A DNA stretch of 64,000 bases, from the NCBI RefSeq assembly GCF_014647855.1, contig NZ_BMPZ01000002.1, positions 248,001 to 312,000 of the forward strand, given 5' to 3'. The position numbers and the translations under genes were made by a program. Under the pieces are notes generated by a model that saw only the letters and a program-made list of their open reading frames with translations, did no database searches and was not told where the DNA came from. Below are positions 56,334 to 64,000 of the stretch, one piece after another (position 1 is the first letter of the stretch; each line of letters begins with the position of its first letter). Source of the stretch: Shewanella gelidii. Its GTDB lineage: Bacteria; Pseudomonadota; Gammaproteobacteria; Enterobacterales; Shewanellaceae.

Positions 56334-56779
56334 CGTCAACGGAAGCTAGCAAATGGCTTTATCATGGAATGATTGAATAGGATATCAATAGGATGTTGAT
56401 AGAAGTAGAGCGGATATCTACTTCAAAAGGAATATTGGATTGCATGGTTGCAAATTATGGAAGATGTCAGGAAGAAATAGGACACGCCAAAGGAATCGGC
56501 ATAAGCTCAGCGAATGGATTGCTGAAATAGGGAAAGTACAAATTTATGTACATGGAAGCAAAATGGATTAAGGACAGCAGGAAGCGTTAGAGGATAAAAG
56601 CTATAGGATGGCGTCGCGTGAAGGATTCACCGAGCAAAGGATTGAGTACAATTGTACACGGACAAATAAGGATTATGGATAGCGCATGGAGCACATAGAC
56701 GTAAGGATGGTGCAAGGAGCATGCACATAGCTGGATGGCTATCAAAAGATTGACTAGGCGCCCTTAGGGGCGCCTTTTT
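56334..56779 (+). ncRNA. csrB: CsrB-family regulatory RNA, copy 1
   Basis: About 445 bases with roughly 28 GGA motifs, many as AGGA or ATGGA in hairpin loops, ending in a strong Rho-independent terminator. This is the mark of CsrB-type RNAs that sequester the translational repressor CsrA (RsmA). No plausible protein frame is present. The genome position between syd and yqcC-truC-yqcA matches E. coli csrB. The start was set from a GTCAACGGAAG-like 5' end near 56334 and is uncertain by ~10 bases. A weak promoter is expected because the GacA/UvrY box upstream should drive it. Confidence 0.88.
56756..56779 (+). terminator. Terminator of CsrB copy 1
   Basis: AGGCGCCC, loop TTAG, GGGCGCCT, then TTTT: strong GC stem at the RNA end. 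Confidence 0.92.
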
Positions 56780-56840
56780 AATGGGCGATTGAAAGCCTTT
56801 AAGCTGCATTTTTCGCATATGTCTACCTGTCTGTTGGTGA

Positions 56841-56858
56841 TGTGAGAGATATCTTACA
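56841..56858 (+). promoter_or_regulatory. GacA/UvrY box upstream of second CsrB-type RNA
   Basis: TGTGAG-AGATAT-CTTACA, the same variant as the box at 56127, ~180 bases before the presumed start of copy 2. The flanking GCGTAAGA is also shared in part with copy 1. Confidence 0.78.
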
Positions 56859-57027
56859 GATGCGTAAGAAATACAAGAGTAATGATGAAGATAAATGTAA
56901 ATGGCTAAGATTTTTTATGTTTTATAACAGTGCCTTATTGTTCGATGTGTTTGAGTCAGGTTAATTTCGTTCGTCTTGCTAGAGTAAATCAGCCGATTAT
57001 TTTTATTGCTTTCGCGTAATATTGAAG

Positions 57028-57442
57028 ACGTACAAGGAAGCACGATAGGAACATGACTAAGGAAGTCTAGCAGTGTTAAGGACTAACAGTGCTAAGGATA
57101 ACTTTACGCAAGGATGTGGCATTCATGAAGGAAAGCCATATGCGTAACCAAGGATGGTCACTTTACATGGATGGCTAGATTACTGTTAAGGACGACAGTA
57201 AACACGGATTGTACTGGTAAGGATGCCCAAGGAAGAATTTGGACACACTTATGGAATGAGTCAGTTCAGTCAAGGGATGGCTGTAAACAAGGAAAAGTAC
57301 CTAGGTGGTACAAGGAAGAAGGATTACACGGATGTCGGCAGGATGCTGCACAGACGCAAGGACGGTGCATGGAGCAGAAGCATAGCAGGATGGCTAAGCA
57401 AAAGATCAAGGGGCGCAACTATGGATAGTTGCGCCTTTCTTT
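57028..57442 (+). ncRNA. CsrB-family regulatory RNA, copy 2
   Basis: About 415 bases with roughly 25 GGA motifs, mostly AAGGA, spaced 10-20 bases apart and set in small hairpins such as GACTAAGGAAGTC and TGTTAAGGACTAACA. It has a -10-like TAATAT at 57017-57022 and ends in a strong terminator whose loop itself carries TGGA. It differs from copy 1 in sequence but shares architecture and regulatory box. It should also bind CsrA. The two short protein frames that overlap it (85 and 83 codons) are chance frames in GGA-rich sequence. Confidence 0.88.
57412..57442 (+). terminator. Terminator of CsrB copy 2
   Basis: GGCGCAACTA, loop TGGA, TAGTTGCGCC, followed by TTTCTTTT. Confidence 0.92.
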
Positions 57443-57494
57443 TATTTTGCTTTTCAAAGCGATCATCGTTTTAATCAGCTAAATCGATAGCGAA

Positions 57495-57881
57495 TCATTT
57501 ACACCCACCAGACTTACAACTTCCTTTTGAACCGCAACCACCGACTGTGCCACGGGCAAGTGGGGCTTGTTGCCATTCTGGTTCGGGAAAAATTGGCCAT
57601 TGGATTTTTTGGATTCGTTTACCATGCATATTTATATTTGCTTTGTACTGATTTAATCCATCGGTACTAAATTCAAACATAAACTTTGCTTTCCAGCATA
57701 ATCCACTTGAACCGCCAATACTCGGTAAAGCAGACTCCATTGCGATGGCCAGTAGCTGAACATTTTGTTTACCACATTCTTGCTGGGCAAATTGGCGGCT
57801 AATTTCTGCCATTTGTCTTAGCTGCCAAAAAAATGCTGCGATGACCACCACAGCGGCGATCATCAAAAAATCTATCATCAT
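57495..57881 (-). CDS. DUF3301 family protein with Cys-rich tail
   Basis: A 128-residue protein with one N-terminal membrane helix (FLMIAAVVVIAAFFW) and a soluble DUF3301 domain (LCWKAKFMFEFSTDG, then IQWPIFPEPEW). The last 20 residues are Gly/Cys/Lys-rich (GGCGSKGSCKSGGCK), which could bind metal or form disulphides. Its ATG shares a base with the stop of the DUF3549 gene (TAATG), and AAGGA lies eight bases upstream, so it is the second gene of a coupled pair. The function is unknown, but the pair recurs beside yqcC in Shewanella and Vibrio (from memory). Confidence 0.82.
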   Translation of the reverse strand: MMIDFLMIAAVVVIAAFFWQLRQMAEISRQFAQQECGKQNVQLLAIAMESALPSIGGSSGLCWKAKFMFEFSTDGLNQYKANINMHGKRIQKIQWPIFPEPEWQQAPLARGTVGGCGSKGSCKSGGCK

Positions 57882-58891
57882 TATTGAGTCCTTTTAAACA
57901 GGCCACCAATGGCTGTCGATAGCGTAACACTTCGCTCAGGGTTTCTCAGCTCTGCAAGAAATAAAGTGCGGATCAGGGGAATAGCAACTACATCAGCGAA
58001 AATTTGGTTAAAAAACAGTTGATCTTGCTTTGCCAACGCTTCCAAAAATATTTTGCGGCTTGCATCATCTTTGAGCGCAGTCCAATTACGCGCTGCTATC
58101 GTGACTAAGGCTTCTGCATCAAGCGCATTATCCTGTTCTAATTTTGCTATTGCTCTTTGTGTATCAGTTGCTGAGCAAGCGAGAGCTCTAAAATAGTACA
58201 GTCGCATTTCTGGTGTTGCGGTTTCAAACTTGTGCGCCAGTTTCTCTATGAGCCTAGGAGCTAAACTCAGATGCTCAAAACACTGACATAAAGCTATTTG
58301 TACCTCGAGCGCGGCAGTGTCTAGACTACTACATAATTGCTCTAAGTGATCGAACTCTTCTGCTCTTACACAAATGTCTGCAATGCCTTGCAATCCGACC
58401 TTCTGCCACATATCTGGGGCAATTTGACCACTTAAGTATTGGTAAGCAAACTCATACTGTGCGGATGCTCTAAGGCCAAGCTGTTTTTTGACGAGCGCGT
58501 TGAAGACGGCAAGCTTTTCTTGAGTCGGCTTAAAAGCAAAGGGGTGGTTTGAAAGTTTATCTTGTTGCTCTTCAGATAGGGCGAGTGTGGGATCACTGCC
58601 GAGCGCTTCAACGACCATTTTTATGAATTGGGTGCGCGCTGCAGGGTTTAAAAGTCCACGTTCATCCAATGGCAGTTTAAGAAACCAAATATAGTGTTGC
58701 TGGCTTTCATCCCAAAAGACGACGGCAAATTGGGCGTGGCCTTGAATTGGGTGAGGGTAGGGCGATGTCAATGCTTCGATTTGATGGAAGGCCATCATAT
58801 CAATATGTTGAATTCGACGACCTAGGTCATAAACTTGAAATTGGGTATTAGCTGTTGTCAAAAACTGACTGAGTGTAGTGATTTCTGCCAT
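57881..58891 (-). CDS. DUF3549 family protein
   Basis: A 336-residue cytoplasmic protein of the DUF3549 family, conserved in Vibrio and Shewanella with unknown function. The N-terminal ~120 residues are alpha/beta (AQFAVVFWDESQQHYIWFLKLPLDERG). The remainder is helical, with HEAT-like pairs (LEQLCSSLDTAALEVQIALCQCFEHLSLAPRL). It overlaps the DUF3301 gene downstream by one base. The start ATG at 58891 faces yqcC across ~140 bases, so the two units are divergent. Confidence 0.85.
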   Translation of the reverse strand: MAEITTLSQFLTTANTQFQVYDLGRRIQHIDMMAFHQIEALTSPYPHPIQGHAQFAVVFWDESQQHYIWFLKLPLDERGLLNPAARTQFIKMVVEALGSDPTLALSEEQQDKLSNHPFAFKPTQEKLAVFNALVKKQLGLRASAQYEFAYQYLSGQIAPDMWQKVGLQGIADICVRAEEFDHLEQLCSSLDTAALEVQIALCQCFEHLSLAPRLIEKLAHKFETATPEMRLYYFRALACSATDTQRAIAKLEQDNALDAEALVTIAARNWTALKDDASRKIFLEALAKQDQLFFNQIFADVVAIPLIRTLFLAELRNPERSVTLSTAIGGLFKRTQ

Positions 58892-59032
58892 TGTGAATTA
58901 AAAACCGCGTATAAGTCGTGCGAATAGATGTCGGCATTATAGGGTTAAGTCGCTGTAGATGGTATGATCTTGGCCGAATTATGTCGCGCACATAGTGCCT
59001 TTTACTAAAACTGTTACTCAACCGGAATTTCC

Positions 59033-59353
59033 ATGTTATCCAATCAAACTCAGCAATTATTAGATGTGCTTGCTGAACAGTTACAAGCAGTGCAACTTTG
59101 GTCATCAGTTGAACCCTCCCATGAGGCTTTATCTAGCCAAGCCCCCTTTGCTTGTGATTCGATGCCTTTTGAAATGTGGCTACAGTTTATTTTTATCCCC
59201 AAAATGAAACAGTTAATCGAAAAGCGATTGCCGTTGCCGACGTCTATGGCAATTACGCCAATGGCTGAGCAAGTATGGTCAGATATGCCGAGATATCAAA
59301 ATGTAATTCGTGTGATTCAACAGTTGGATGACTTGCTCAATGTGCCAAGATAA
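59033..59353 (+). CDS. yqcC: YqcC family protein
   Basis: A 106-residue soluble all-helical protein matching E. coli YqcC: EMWLQFIFIPKMKQLIEKRLPLP, PMAEQVW and a C-terminal LDDLL. The function is unknown. It is the first gene of yqcC-truC-yqcA, with a 26-base overlap into truC. The ATG at 59033 has GGAA upstream. In E. coli it also sits beside csrB, and here the CsrB pair is 1.6 kb to the left, behind two divergent genes. Confidence 0.9.
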   Translation: MLSNQTQQLLDVLAEQLQAVQLWSSVEPSHEALSSQAPFACDSMPFEMWLQFIFIPKMKQLIEKRLPLPTSMAITPMAEQVWSDMPRYQNVIRVIQQLDDLLNVPR

Positions 59354-60140
59354 AGAAGATTTACTAGACGAAGAAGTTCAGCCGAATATTGAGATTTTAT
59401 TTGAAGATGAGCATTTAGTCGCAATTCATAAGCCCGCTGGGTTATTAGTGCATCGCAGTTACCTTGCACGTAAAGAGCGTTTTTTTGCAATGCAATTAAC
59501 ACGTGATCTCGTGGGTTGTCATGTGTTTCCTGTGCATCGACTTGATCGACCTACTTCTGGGGTGTTGCTTTTCGCAAAAAGCAGTGAGGTTGCAAATAAA
59601 CTTTGCATGCAATTTGAGCAACATACGATTAAGAAAGACTACTTGGCTATTGTTCGGGGTCATATCCTTGAAGGTGGGGTTTTGGATTATGCCTTGAAGG
59701 AGGAGCTGGACAAGCATGGTGATAAACACGCGAATGAAAATAAGGCGCCTCAATCTGCGATTACCCATTATCAACCTTTGTTAACTAGCGAAATCCCATA
59801 TAGTTCAGGTCGCTATCCGACAAGTCGTTTCAGTTTAGTGCAAATGCAACCACAAACTGGTAGAAAGCATCAGTTGAGACGGCATACGGCACACCTTCGG
59901 CATCCTATTGTTGGGGATACCACCCATGGTGATGGTAAACAAAACCGTTTTTTTCGTGATCACTTCGGTGTGAATCGGTTATGGCTAATTGCGAAGAAGC
60001 TTAGCTTTATCCATCCTGTGACTAACCAACCTTTGAGTATTGAAACTGAACTGGAGCCGGAATGGCTCACTTTGTTTTCTGGTTTAGGTTGGCAGCCACA
60101 AGCGCTATCTTGCTCGGATACATTGGAGGTAGCACTTTAA
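59328..60140 (+). CDS. truC: tRNA pseudouridine(65) synthase
   Basis: A 270-residue pseudouridine synthase of the RluA/TruC type, which makes pseudouridine 65 in tRNA. The catalytic aspartate is in VHRLDRPTSGVLLFA (residues ~69-83); other landmarks are KDYLAIVRG, TGRKHQLRRHTAHLRHPI and GDTTHGDGKQN. It matches E. coli TruC throughout. The start chosen at 59328 overlaps yqcC by 26 bases; an in-frame ATG at 59340 gives a similar protein. The N-terminus is ~20 residues longer than in E. coli. Cytoplasmic; part of yqcC-truC-yqcA. Confidence 0.94.
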   Translation: MTCSMCQDKEDLLDEEVQPNIEILFEDEHLVAIHKPAGLLVHRSYLARKERFFAMQLTRDLVGCHVFPVHRLDRPTSGVLLFAKSSEVANKLCMQFEQHTIKKDYLAIVRGHILEGGVLDYALKEELDKHGDKHANENKAPQSAITHYQPLLTSEIPYSSGRYPTSRFSLVQMQPQTGRKHQLRRHTAHLRHPIVGDTTHGDGKQNRFFRDHFGVNRLWLIAKKLSFIHPVTNQPLSIETELEPEWLTLFSGLGWQPQALSCSDTLEVAL

Positions 60141-60317
60141 ATTAACGGTTTCATTAAAATTATCATCCCATGCTTCCCTGGACGTCGGTTGATGAAAGGT
60201 AAATCTGATACAGATCACAACGATAAGTAAACAAAGATGATGTGAATCGCTTGCTACAGGGTAAGCGGATACAGTATTGTAAAACCATGAATGGAATATT
60301 GTCTCTGGGCTTAGTGT

Positions 60318-60782
60318 ATGATGAATAAAGTCAATCTTGTCTTTGGTACGGTTTATGGAAATGCTCAATTCGTTGCGGAAACGATAGAGCAAGCGTTATT
60401 GACAAGTGGCTACGAAACCAAGCTTTGGCAAAACTATGAGTTGACAGGGTTTGTTCCCCCCCAAAGTGAGCTGCTTATTGTTGTCACGTCAACAACAGGC
60501 CAAGGCGATATTCCCGACGATCTGCAGCCTTGGTTTTATGAGCTAAAGTCGATTGCCCCTTATTTACCCGAATTGCAATATGGTGTTGTCGCGCTAGGTG
60601 ATTCTAGCTATGAAACCTATTGTCAGGCAGGCAAACAAGTTGATGAGCTATTGAGCGAGTTAGGCGCTAAACGGATTGGAGAGCGCTTAGAGTTGGACGC
60701 ATGTGAAACCATGGAACCCGAGGTGGATGCATTAACGTGGTTGAAGAGTTGGAACGAAAATCTAAGTTCAGAATTGGCCTAG
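60318..60782 (+). CDS. yqcA: YqcA/MioC-type flavodoxin
   Basis: A 154-residue short flavodoxin. The FMN phosphate loop is FGTVYGNAQFVAE (residues ~9-21), then VTSTTGQGDIPDD and the isoalloxazine-side VVALGDSSYETYCQAGKQ. It matches E. coli YqcA in length and motifs and acts as an electron carrier with unknown partner. The start could be either of two adjacent ATGs (60318 or 60321); the second gives the E. coli-like N-terminus. It follows truC after 177 bases, and its last 46 bases overlap the ptsG-like frame. Confidence 0.9.
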   Translation: MMNKVNLVFGTVYGNAQFVAETIEQALLTSGYETKLWQNYELTGFVPPQSELLIVVTSTTGQGDIPDDLQPWFYELKSIAPYLPELQYGVVALGDSSYETYCQAGKQVDELLSELGAKRIGERLELDACETMEPEVDALTWLKSWNENLSSELA

Positions 60783-62212
60783 TCGACTTCATAAGAAAGC
60801 ACTGGTTTAAATTTGCGCAACGCCTGAGCCAGGCGTTGCTGGTTCCTATTGCTGTATTGCCAGCTGCTGGAGTCATGATAGGTCTTGCCTATAGCCCCAT
60901 AGAGTTCATCCCACTCCAAGCTCATGAGTTGTTGCTAACAATTGGTCAGCTCATTTTCGATATCATGCCGATCCTTTTCGCCGTGGCAATTGCGATTGGC
61001 TTTTGTCGAGATCAAGGTATTGCTGCGTTTAGTGCTGTTTTTGGTTTTGGTATCTTTTCTTCCACGTTAACGGTTCTGACTGATGCAACGCCAGTGGCGA
61101 TTCAGATCCTATGGGGGGTGGATACCATTGATACTGGTATTGCGGGTGGGTTGCTAGTTGGTGCCGTCACCTGCATGGCCGTTAGTTTAAGCCAATATAT
61201 TCGTTTACCCGCTATTTTTTCTTTTTTCGATGGCCGTCGAAGTACACCATTGCTTATGCTTCCACTTTGTATGATGTTGGCATATATCCTATCTCATTTG
61301 TGGCCGGTACTTTCAATCTGGATCGAACACTTCTCCAATTGGGTGGTTTATCAAAAGCCCGCGCTGGCGTTTACCCTTTATGGCGCGGTGGAGCGGATGC
61401 TAATCCCGCTTGGCTTGCATCATATCTGGAATGCTCCTTTCTATTTGGAAGTTGGCCAATACTATGACAATGGTGAGCTTGTACGGGGAGAGATTGCTCG
61501 TTATTTAGCCGGAGATCCGACCGCTGGGAACCTTGCTGGTGGTTATCTTATTAAAATGTGGGGACTTCCAGCCGCAGCGTATGCCATGTGGAAATGTGCC
61601 GATCAGTCAGAAAAGAATCGTGTTGCAGGGATTATGCTGTCAGCTGCAGCAGCCAGTTGGTTGACTGGGGTGACTGAGCCTCTTGAGTTTGCTTTTATGT
61701 TTGTGGCGCCATTTTTGTTTCTTGTGCATGCCTGTTTAAGCGGCTTAGCATATGGCCTATGCGTGTTGCTTGATATCCACCATAGTATTGTATTTTCGCA
61801 GGGGCTCGTTGATTTTAGTTTGTTGTTTCATATGTCGCAAAACACTGAGTGGATGCTCTTGCTAGGGCCTATTACTGCGCTGGTTTATTATTACATCTTC
61901 AAGAGCTTTATTTTAGGGTTTAATTTAAAAACACCGGGCCGAATAGCCACGGATATTGTCGACTCCAATGAAAGTCAGCTCTCCATCATTACAGCCCTCG
62001 GTGGTCCACAAAATATTGTATCGCTGAATGCGTGCTTAACTCGATTGCGGATTAGCGTTGACGCACCGGAACTTGTAGATAAAAAACATCTTGAGAATTT
62101 GGGAGCCAAAGGCGTCATTATTGTTGGTCAGGGGGTGCAAGTGGTTTATGGAACCAAAGCGGAAACGGTTCGAGAGCTACTTCAAAATCACTTAGATCAG
62201 CTTCCTTCTTAA
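60737..62212 (+). CDS. PTS glucose-type permease EIIBC, PtsG-like
   Basis: A 491-residue phosphotransferase permease: EIIC membrane domain (residues ~20-395) with GLHHIWNAPF, the GDPTAGNLAGGYLIKMWGL loop and GVTEPLEF; then an EIIB domain (~410-491) with the phosphocysteine in LNACLTRLR and a GAKGVIIVGQGVQVVYG end. It should import and phosphorylate a hexose using EIIA from elsewhere; glucose is the best guess from PtsG-like loops. The start is GTG at 60737, which overlaps yqcA by 46 bases, an unusual arrangement; TTG at 60749 is an alternative. There is no ptsH, ptsI or crr gene in view. Confidence 0.88.
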   Translation: MVEELERKSKFRIGLVDFIRKHWFKFAQRLSQALLVPIAVLPAAGVMIGLAYSPIEFIPLQAHELLLTIGQLIFDIMPILFAVAIAIGFCRDQGIAAFSAVFGFGIFSSTLTVLTDATPVAIQILWGVDTIDTGIAGGLLVGAVTCMAVSLSQYIRLPAIFSFFDGRRSTPLLMLPLCMMLAYILSHLWPVLSIWIEHFSNWVVYQKPALAFTLYGAVERMLIPLGLHHIWNAPFYLEVGQYYDNGELVRGEIARYLAGDPTAGNLAGGYLIKMWGLPAAAYAMWKCADQSEKNRVAGIMLSAAAASWLTGVTEPLEFAFMFVAPFLFLVHACLSGLAYGLCVLLDIHHSIVFSQGLVDFSLLFHMSQNTEWMLLLGPITALVYYYIFKSFILGFNLKTPGRIATDIVDSNESQLSIITALGGPQNIVSLNACLTRLRISVDAPELVDKKHLENLGAKGVIIVGQGVQVVYGTKAETVRELLQNHLDQLPS

Positions 62213-62347
62213 ATATTCTTCGTTATTTCTATAGTTTTACTGAAAATTATTCATTTGTTTTGCTTTTCCTTTTCTCTGCTCTGGAGATTTTAGTGATTTA
62301 TGGCACTATCCTAGGTCATTGTTTATTTCGTGGTATTTGGAAGTGTT

Positions 62348-63181
62348 ATGGAACGCAAAATCTTAATTACAGACTGTGCTGACGCACAGGGCCTGATCGC
62401 AAAAATTACTGGCGTGTGTTTTCAGCATCAGCTGAACATTATTAAGAACAGTGAATTTGTTGACAATGGCCAAGGGCGTTTCTTTATGCGCACAGAATTG
62501 GAAGGCGAATTCAATGATGAGGGATTACTCGCAGACCTAAGAAAAGTCTTGCCAGAGCAAAACCATATGACCTTGGTTAACGCTGGCAAAAAACGAATTG
62601 TGGTCATGGTGACAAAGGAAGCCCATTGCTTGGGAGACATTCTGATGAAGTCTTTCTATGGTGCTCTCGATGTTGAAATTGCTGCGGTCGTGAGTAACTA
62701 TGAAATTCTAAAACCATTGACTGACAAATTTGATGTACCGTTTCATTTTGTGAGCCATGAAGGCGTAACTCGTGGTGAGCATGAACAAAAAATGCTGAGT
62801 ATCATTGATACCTATAACGCAGAATATCTCGTATTAGCTAAGTATATGCGCGTATTGACGCCAGAATTTGTAGAGCGCTACCCAAATCGAATTATCAATA
62901 TTCATCACTCTTTTTTGCCTGCATTTGTCGGAGCATCACCCTATCGCCAAGCGTGGGAACGCGGTGTGAAAATTATTGGCGCGACGGCTCATTTTGTAAA
63001 TAACTGCTTAGATGAAGGGCCTATTATTAAGCAGGATGTTATTCCTGTAGATCACCATTATAGTGCCGAAGATATGGCTCGTTCGGGCAGAGATGTTGAG
63101 AAAAGTGTATTAAGCAAAGCGCTGCAACTTGTTTTGAATGAGCAAGTGGTCGTGTATGGCAATAAGACCGTGGTATTTTAA
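62348..63181 (+). CDS. purU: Formyltetrahydrofolate deformylase
   Basis: A 277-residue enzyme that hydrolyses 10-formyl-THF to formate and THF, balancing one-carbon pools. Residues 1-80 form an ACT regulatory domain (TDCADAQGLIAKITG). The formyltransferase-fold catalytic domain follows, with IINIHHSFLPAF (catalytic Asn and His), ATAHFVNNCLDEGPII and the catalytic Asp region DEGPI. The start ATG at 62348 has GGAAG upstream; an in-frame ATG 18 bases earlier is less well supported. It is monocistronic and convergent with dapD across a shared terminator. Confidence 0.95.
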   Translation: MERKILITDCADAQGLIAKITGVCFQHQLNIIKNSEFVDNGQGRFFMRTELEGEFNDEGLLADLRKVLPEQNHMTLVNAGKKRIVVMVTKEAHCLGDILMKSFYGALDVEIAAVVSNYEILKPLTDKFDVPFHFVSHEGVTRGEHEQKMLSIIDTYNAEYLVLAKYMRVLTPEFVERYPNRIINIHHSFLPAFVGASPYRQAWERGVKIIGATAHFVNNCLDEGPIIKQDVIPVDHHYSAEDMARSGRDVEKSVLSKALQLVLNEQVVVYGNKTVVF

Positions 63182-63202
63182 CGATTGCACGAGATATAGA
63201 AT

Positions 63203-63232
63203 AAAAAGAGGCCGCATATTGCGGCCTTTTTT
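63203..63232. terminator. Bidirectional terminator between purU and dapD
   Basis: AGGCCGCA, loop TAT, TGCGGCCT with flanking A- and T-runs. Confidence 0.9.
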
Positions 63233-63245
63233 ATACGATTAAAGC

Positions 63246-64000
63246 TTAGTGTAACTCGTCGTTTAACTTTACTTCACGGGTACTGCGCATGGCGATGATT
63301 TGGCCATTAGTAGAGTTTTGTCTGAAGTGCACGCCATTTACGCCGAGGAAATCTTTACCACGCATCAATGGTGTGATCTCCTTGCCTGGGTTGGCTTCAG
63401 CAATCGCAGCAACTGCTTTTTCACTTAGAGTGATTTTGGTGCCTGGCAAAATGGTTACGCCAGCGTCAATGACGCAGCTATCGCCGATGGCCGTACCGGT
63501 ACAAGAGTTCGCGCCAAGCAGGGTGTTTTCGCCGATAGAAACCGGGATGCCATCGGTGCCCGAAAGGACGCCGAGAATCGATGCACCGCCACCAACATCC
63601 GAGCCTGCACCAACAATGGCTGAAGAAGAAATGCGACCTTCTACCATCACCGCACCTTCTGTACCGGCATTAAAGTTAATGTAAGAAGCACCCGGCATTA
63701 CGGTTGTGCCTGCAGCGAGCTGCGCACCGAAACGAACTTTTGAAGTTTCAAGAATACGCGTGTTATCTGCAGGAATGACGTGAGATAAGAAGCGTGGGAA
63801 TTTATCGACCATGGTAATCTCTGGGTAGTTACCACAAAGTTTTAGAGTGACTTCGTGTGTTCTTAACCAGTCAAGCTCAATCGGTTTACCATTTGACCAT
63901 GCGCAATTATGGAGCTGGCCAAATGCACCATCTAAGTTCAAGCTACGGAGCTTCGCTTTGCCGGTTGATAATGCGTACAGTTTTAAGTAAACGCTTTCTA
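63246..64000 (-). CDS. dapD: Tetrahydrodipicolinate N-succinyltransferase, C-terminal part (cut by window edge)
   Basis: The frame stays open to the right edge, so only the C-terminal ~251 residues are present; the TTG at 63941 is internal. The protein is the long DapD type (about 340 residues) of Pseudomonas, Vibrio and Shewanella, which transfers succinyl from succinyl-CoA in lysine/diaminopimelate synthesis. The left-handed beta-helix hexapeptide repeats are visible (VRFGAQLAAGTTVMPGAS, then GAGSDVGGGASI, IGENTLLGANSCTG), with the active-site region around YINFNAGTEGAVMVEGRIS. The minus-strand stop is 14 bases from the shared terminator. Identification is secure; the N-terminus is not seen. 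Confidence 0.95.
   Translation of the reverse strand, partial: ESVYLKLYALSTGKAKLRSLNLDGAFGQLHNCAWSNGKPIELDWLRTHEVTLKLCGNYPEITMVDKFPRFLSHVIPADNTRILETSKVRFGAQLAAGTTVMPGASYINFNAGTEGAVMVEGRISSSAIVGAGSDVGGGASILGVLSGTDGIPVSIGENTLLGANSCTGTAIGDSCVIDAGVTILPGTKITLSEKAVAAIAEANPGKEITPLMRGKDFLGVNGVHFRQNSTNGQIIAMRSTREVKLNDELH

Noticed and set aside
57171..57474. Two overlapping protein frames of 85 and 83 codons
   Set aside because: They lie inside the second CsrB-type RNA; the Lys/Gly/Arg-rich composition is a by-product of AAGGA repeats and there is no homology or start signal.

Overview
The window looks like chromosome of a marine gammaproteobacterium of the Alteromonadales, most likely Shewanella or a close relative. 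The evidence is a complete polyunsaturated fatty acid (PUFA) synthase locus in pfaR-A-B-C-D order with a detached pfaE, a four-heme periplasmic fumarate reductase of the Shewanella FccA type, many cyclic-di-GMP proteins, and the gammaproteobacterial order syd / CsrB RNA / yqcC-truC-yqcA. Both edges cut a gene: a DUF1887 (Card1-like) nuclease at the left and dapD at the right. I saw no tRNA, rRNA, CRISPR array or intact insertion sequence.

Layout. 1-5.7 kb: DUF1887 C-terminus, DUF599 membrane protein, YeeN-type YebC homologue, yjjG, two unrecognised proteins and a zinc-ribbon protein. 6-8.7 kb: two diguanylate cyclases followed by a decaying array of 8-bp repeats. 8.8-19.2 kb: fccA, a BCS1-like AAA ATPase, a chemoreceptor, a DctPQM TRAP transporter and a DUF2846 lipoprotein. 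19.9-24.9 kb: a c-heme/HD-GYP/degenerate GGDEF protein, a secreted coiled-coil protein with a C-type-lectin-like end behind a near-perfect Fur box, and an unknown exported protein. 25.1-43.6 kb: pfaD, pfaC, pfaB, pfaA and pfaR, all on the minus strand. 43.9-50.1 kb: an atypical EF-G-like GTPase, a Sel1-repeat protein, a DASS transporter and pfaE. 50.2-56.1 kb: porin, queF, syd and small conserved genes. 56.1-57.45 kb: two tandem CsrB-type regulatory RNAs, each behind a GacA/UvrY box. 57.5-64 kb: DUF3301, DUF3549, yqcC, truC, yqcA, a ptsG-like PTS permease, purU and dapD.

How the genes work together. PfaA-D form the multi-domain synthase. PfaE adds phosphopantetheine to the six tandem ACP domains of PfaA. 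PfaR, the presumed activator, is the first gene of the operon and by sequence looks like a domesticated IS481-type transposase. pfaR, A, B and C have overlapping or abutting stop and start codons, which suggests translational coupling; pfaD follows after a hairpin. Six ACPs and a PfaB in which only an acyltransferase is apparent fit eicosapentaenoic acid, but the product is an inference.

The most notable non-coding feature is the CsrB pair, with roughly 28 and 25 GGA motifs. It implies that a GacA/UvrY response regulator controls CsrA through two adjacent sponge RNAs. Other points of interest are the Fur-controlled lectin-like protein, the possible hairpin attenuators before pfaR, pfaD and dctQ, and the octamer array.
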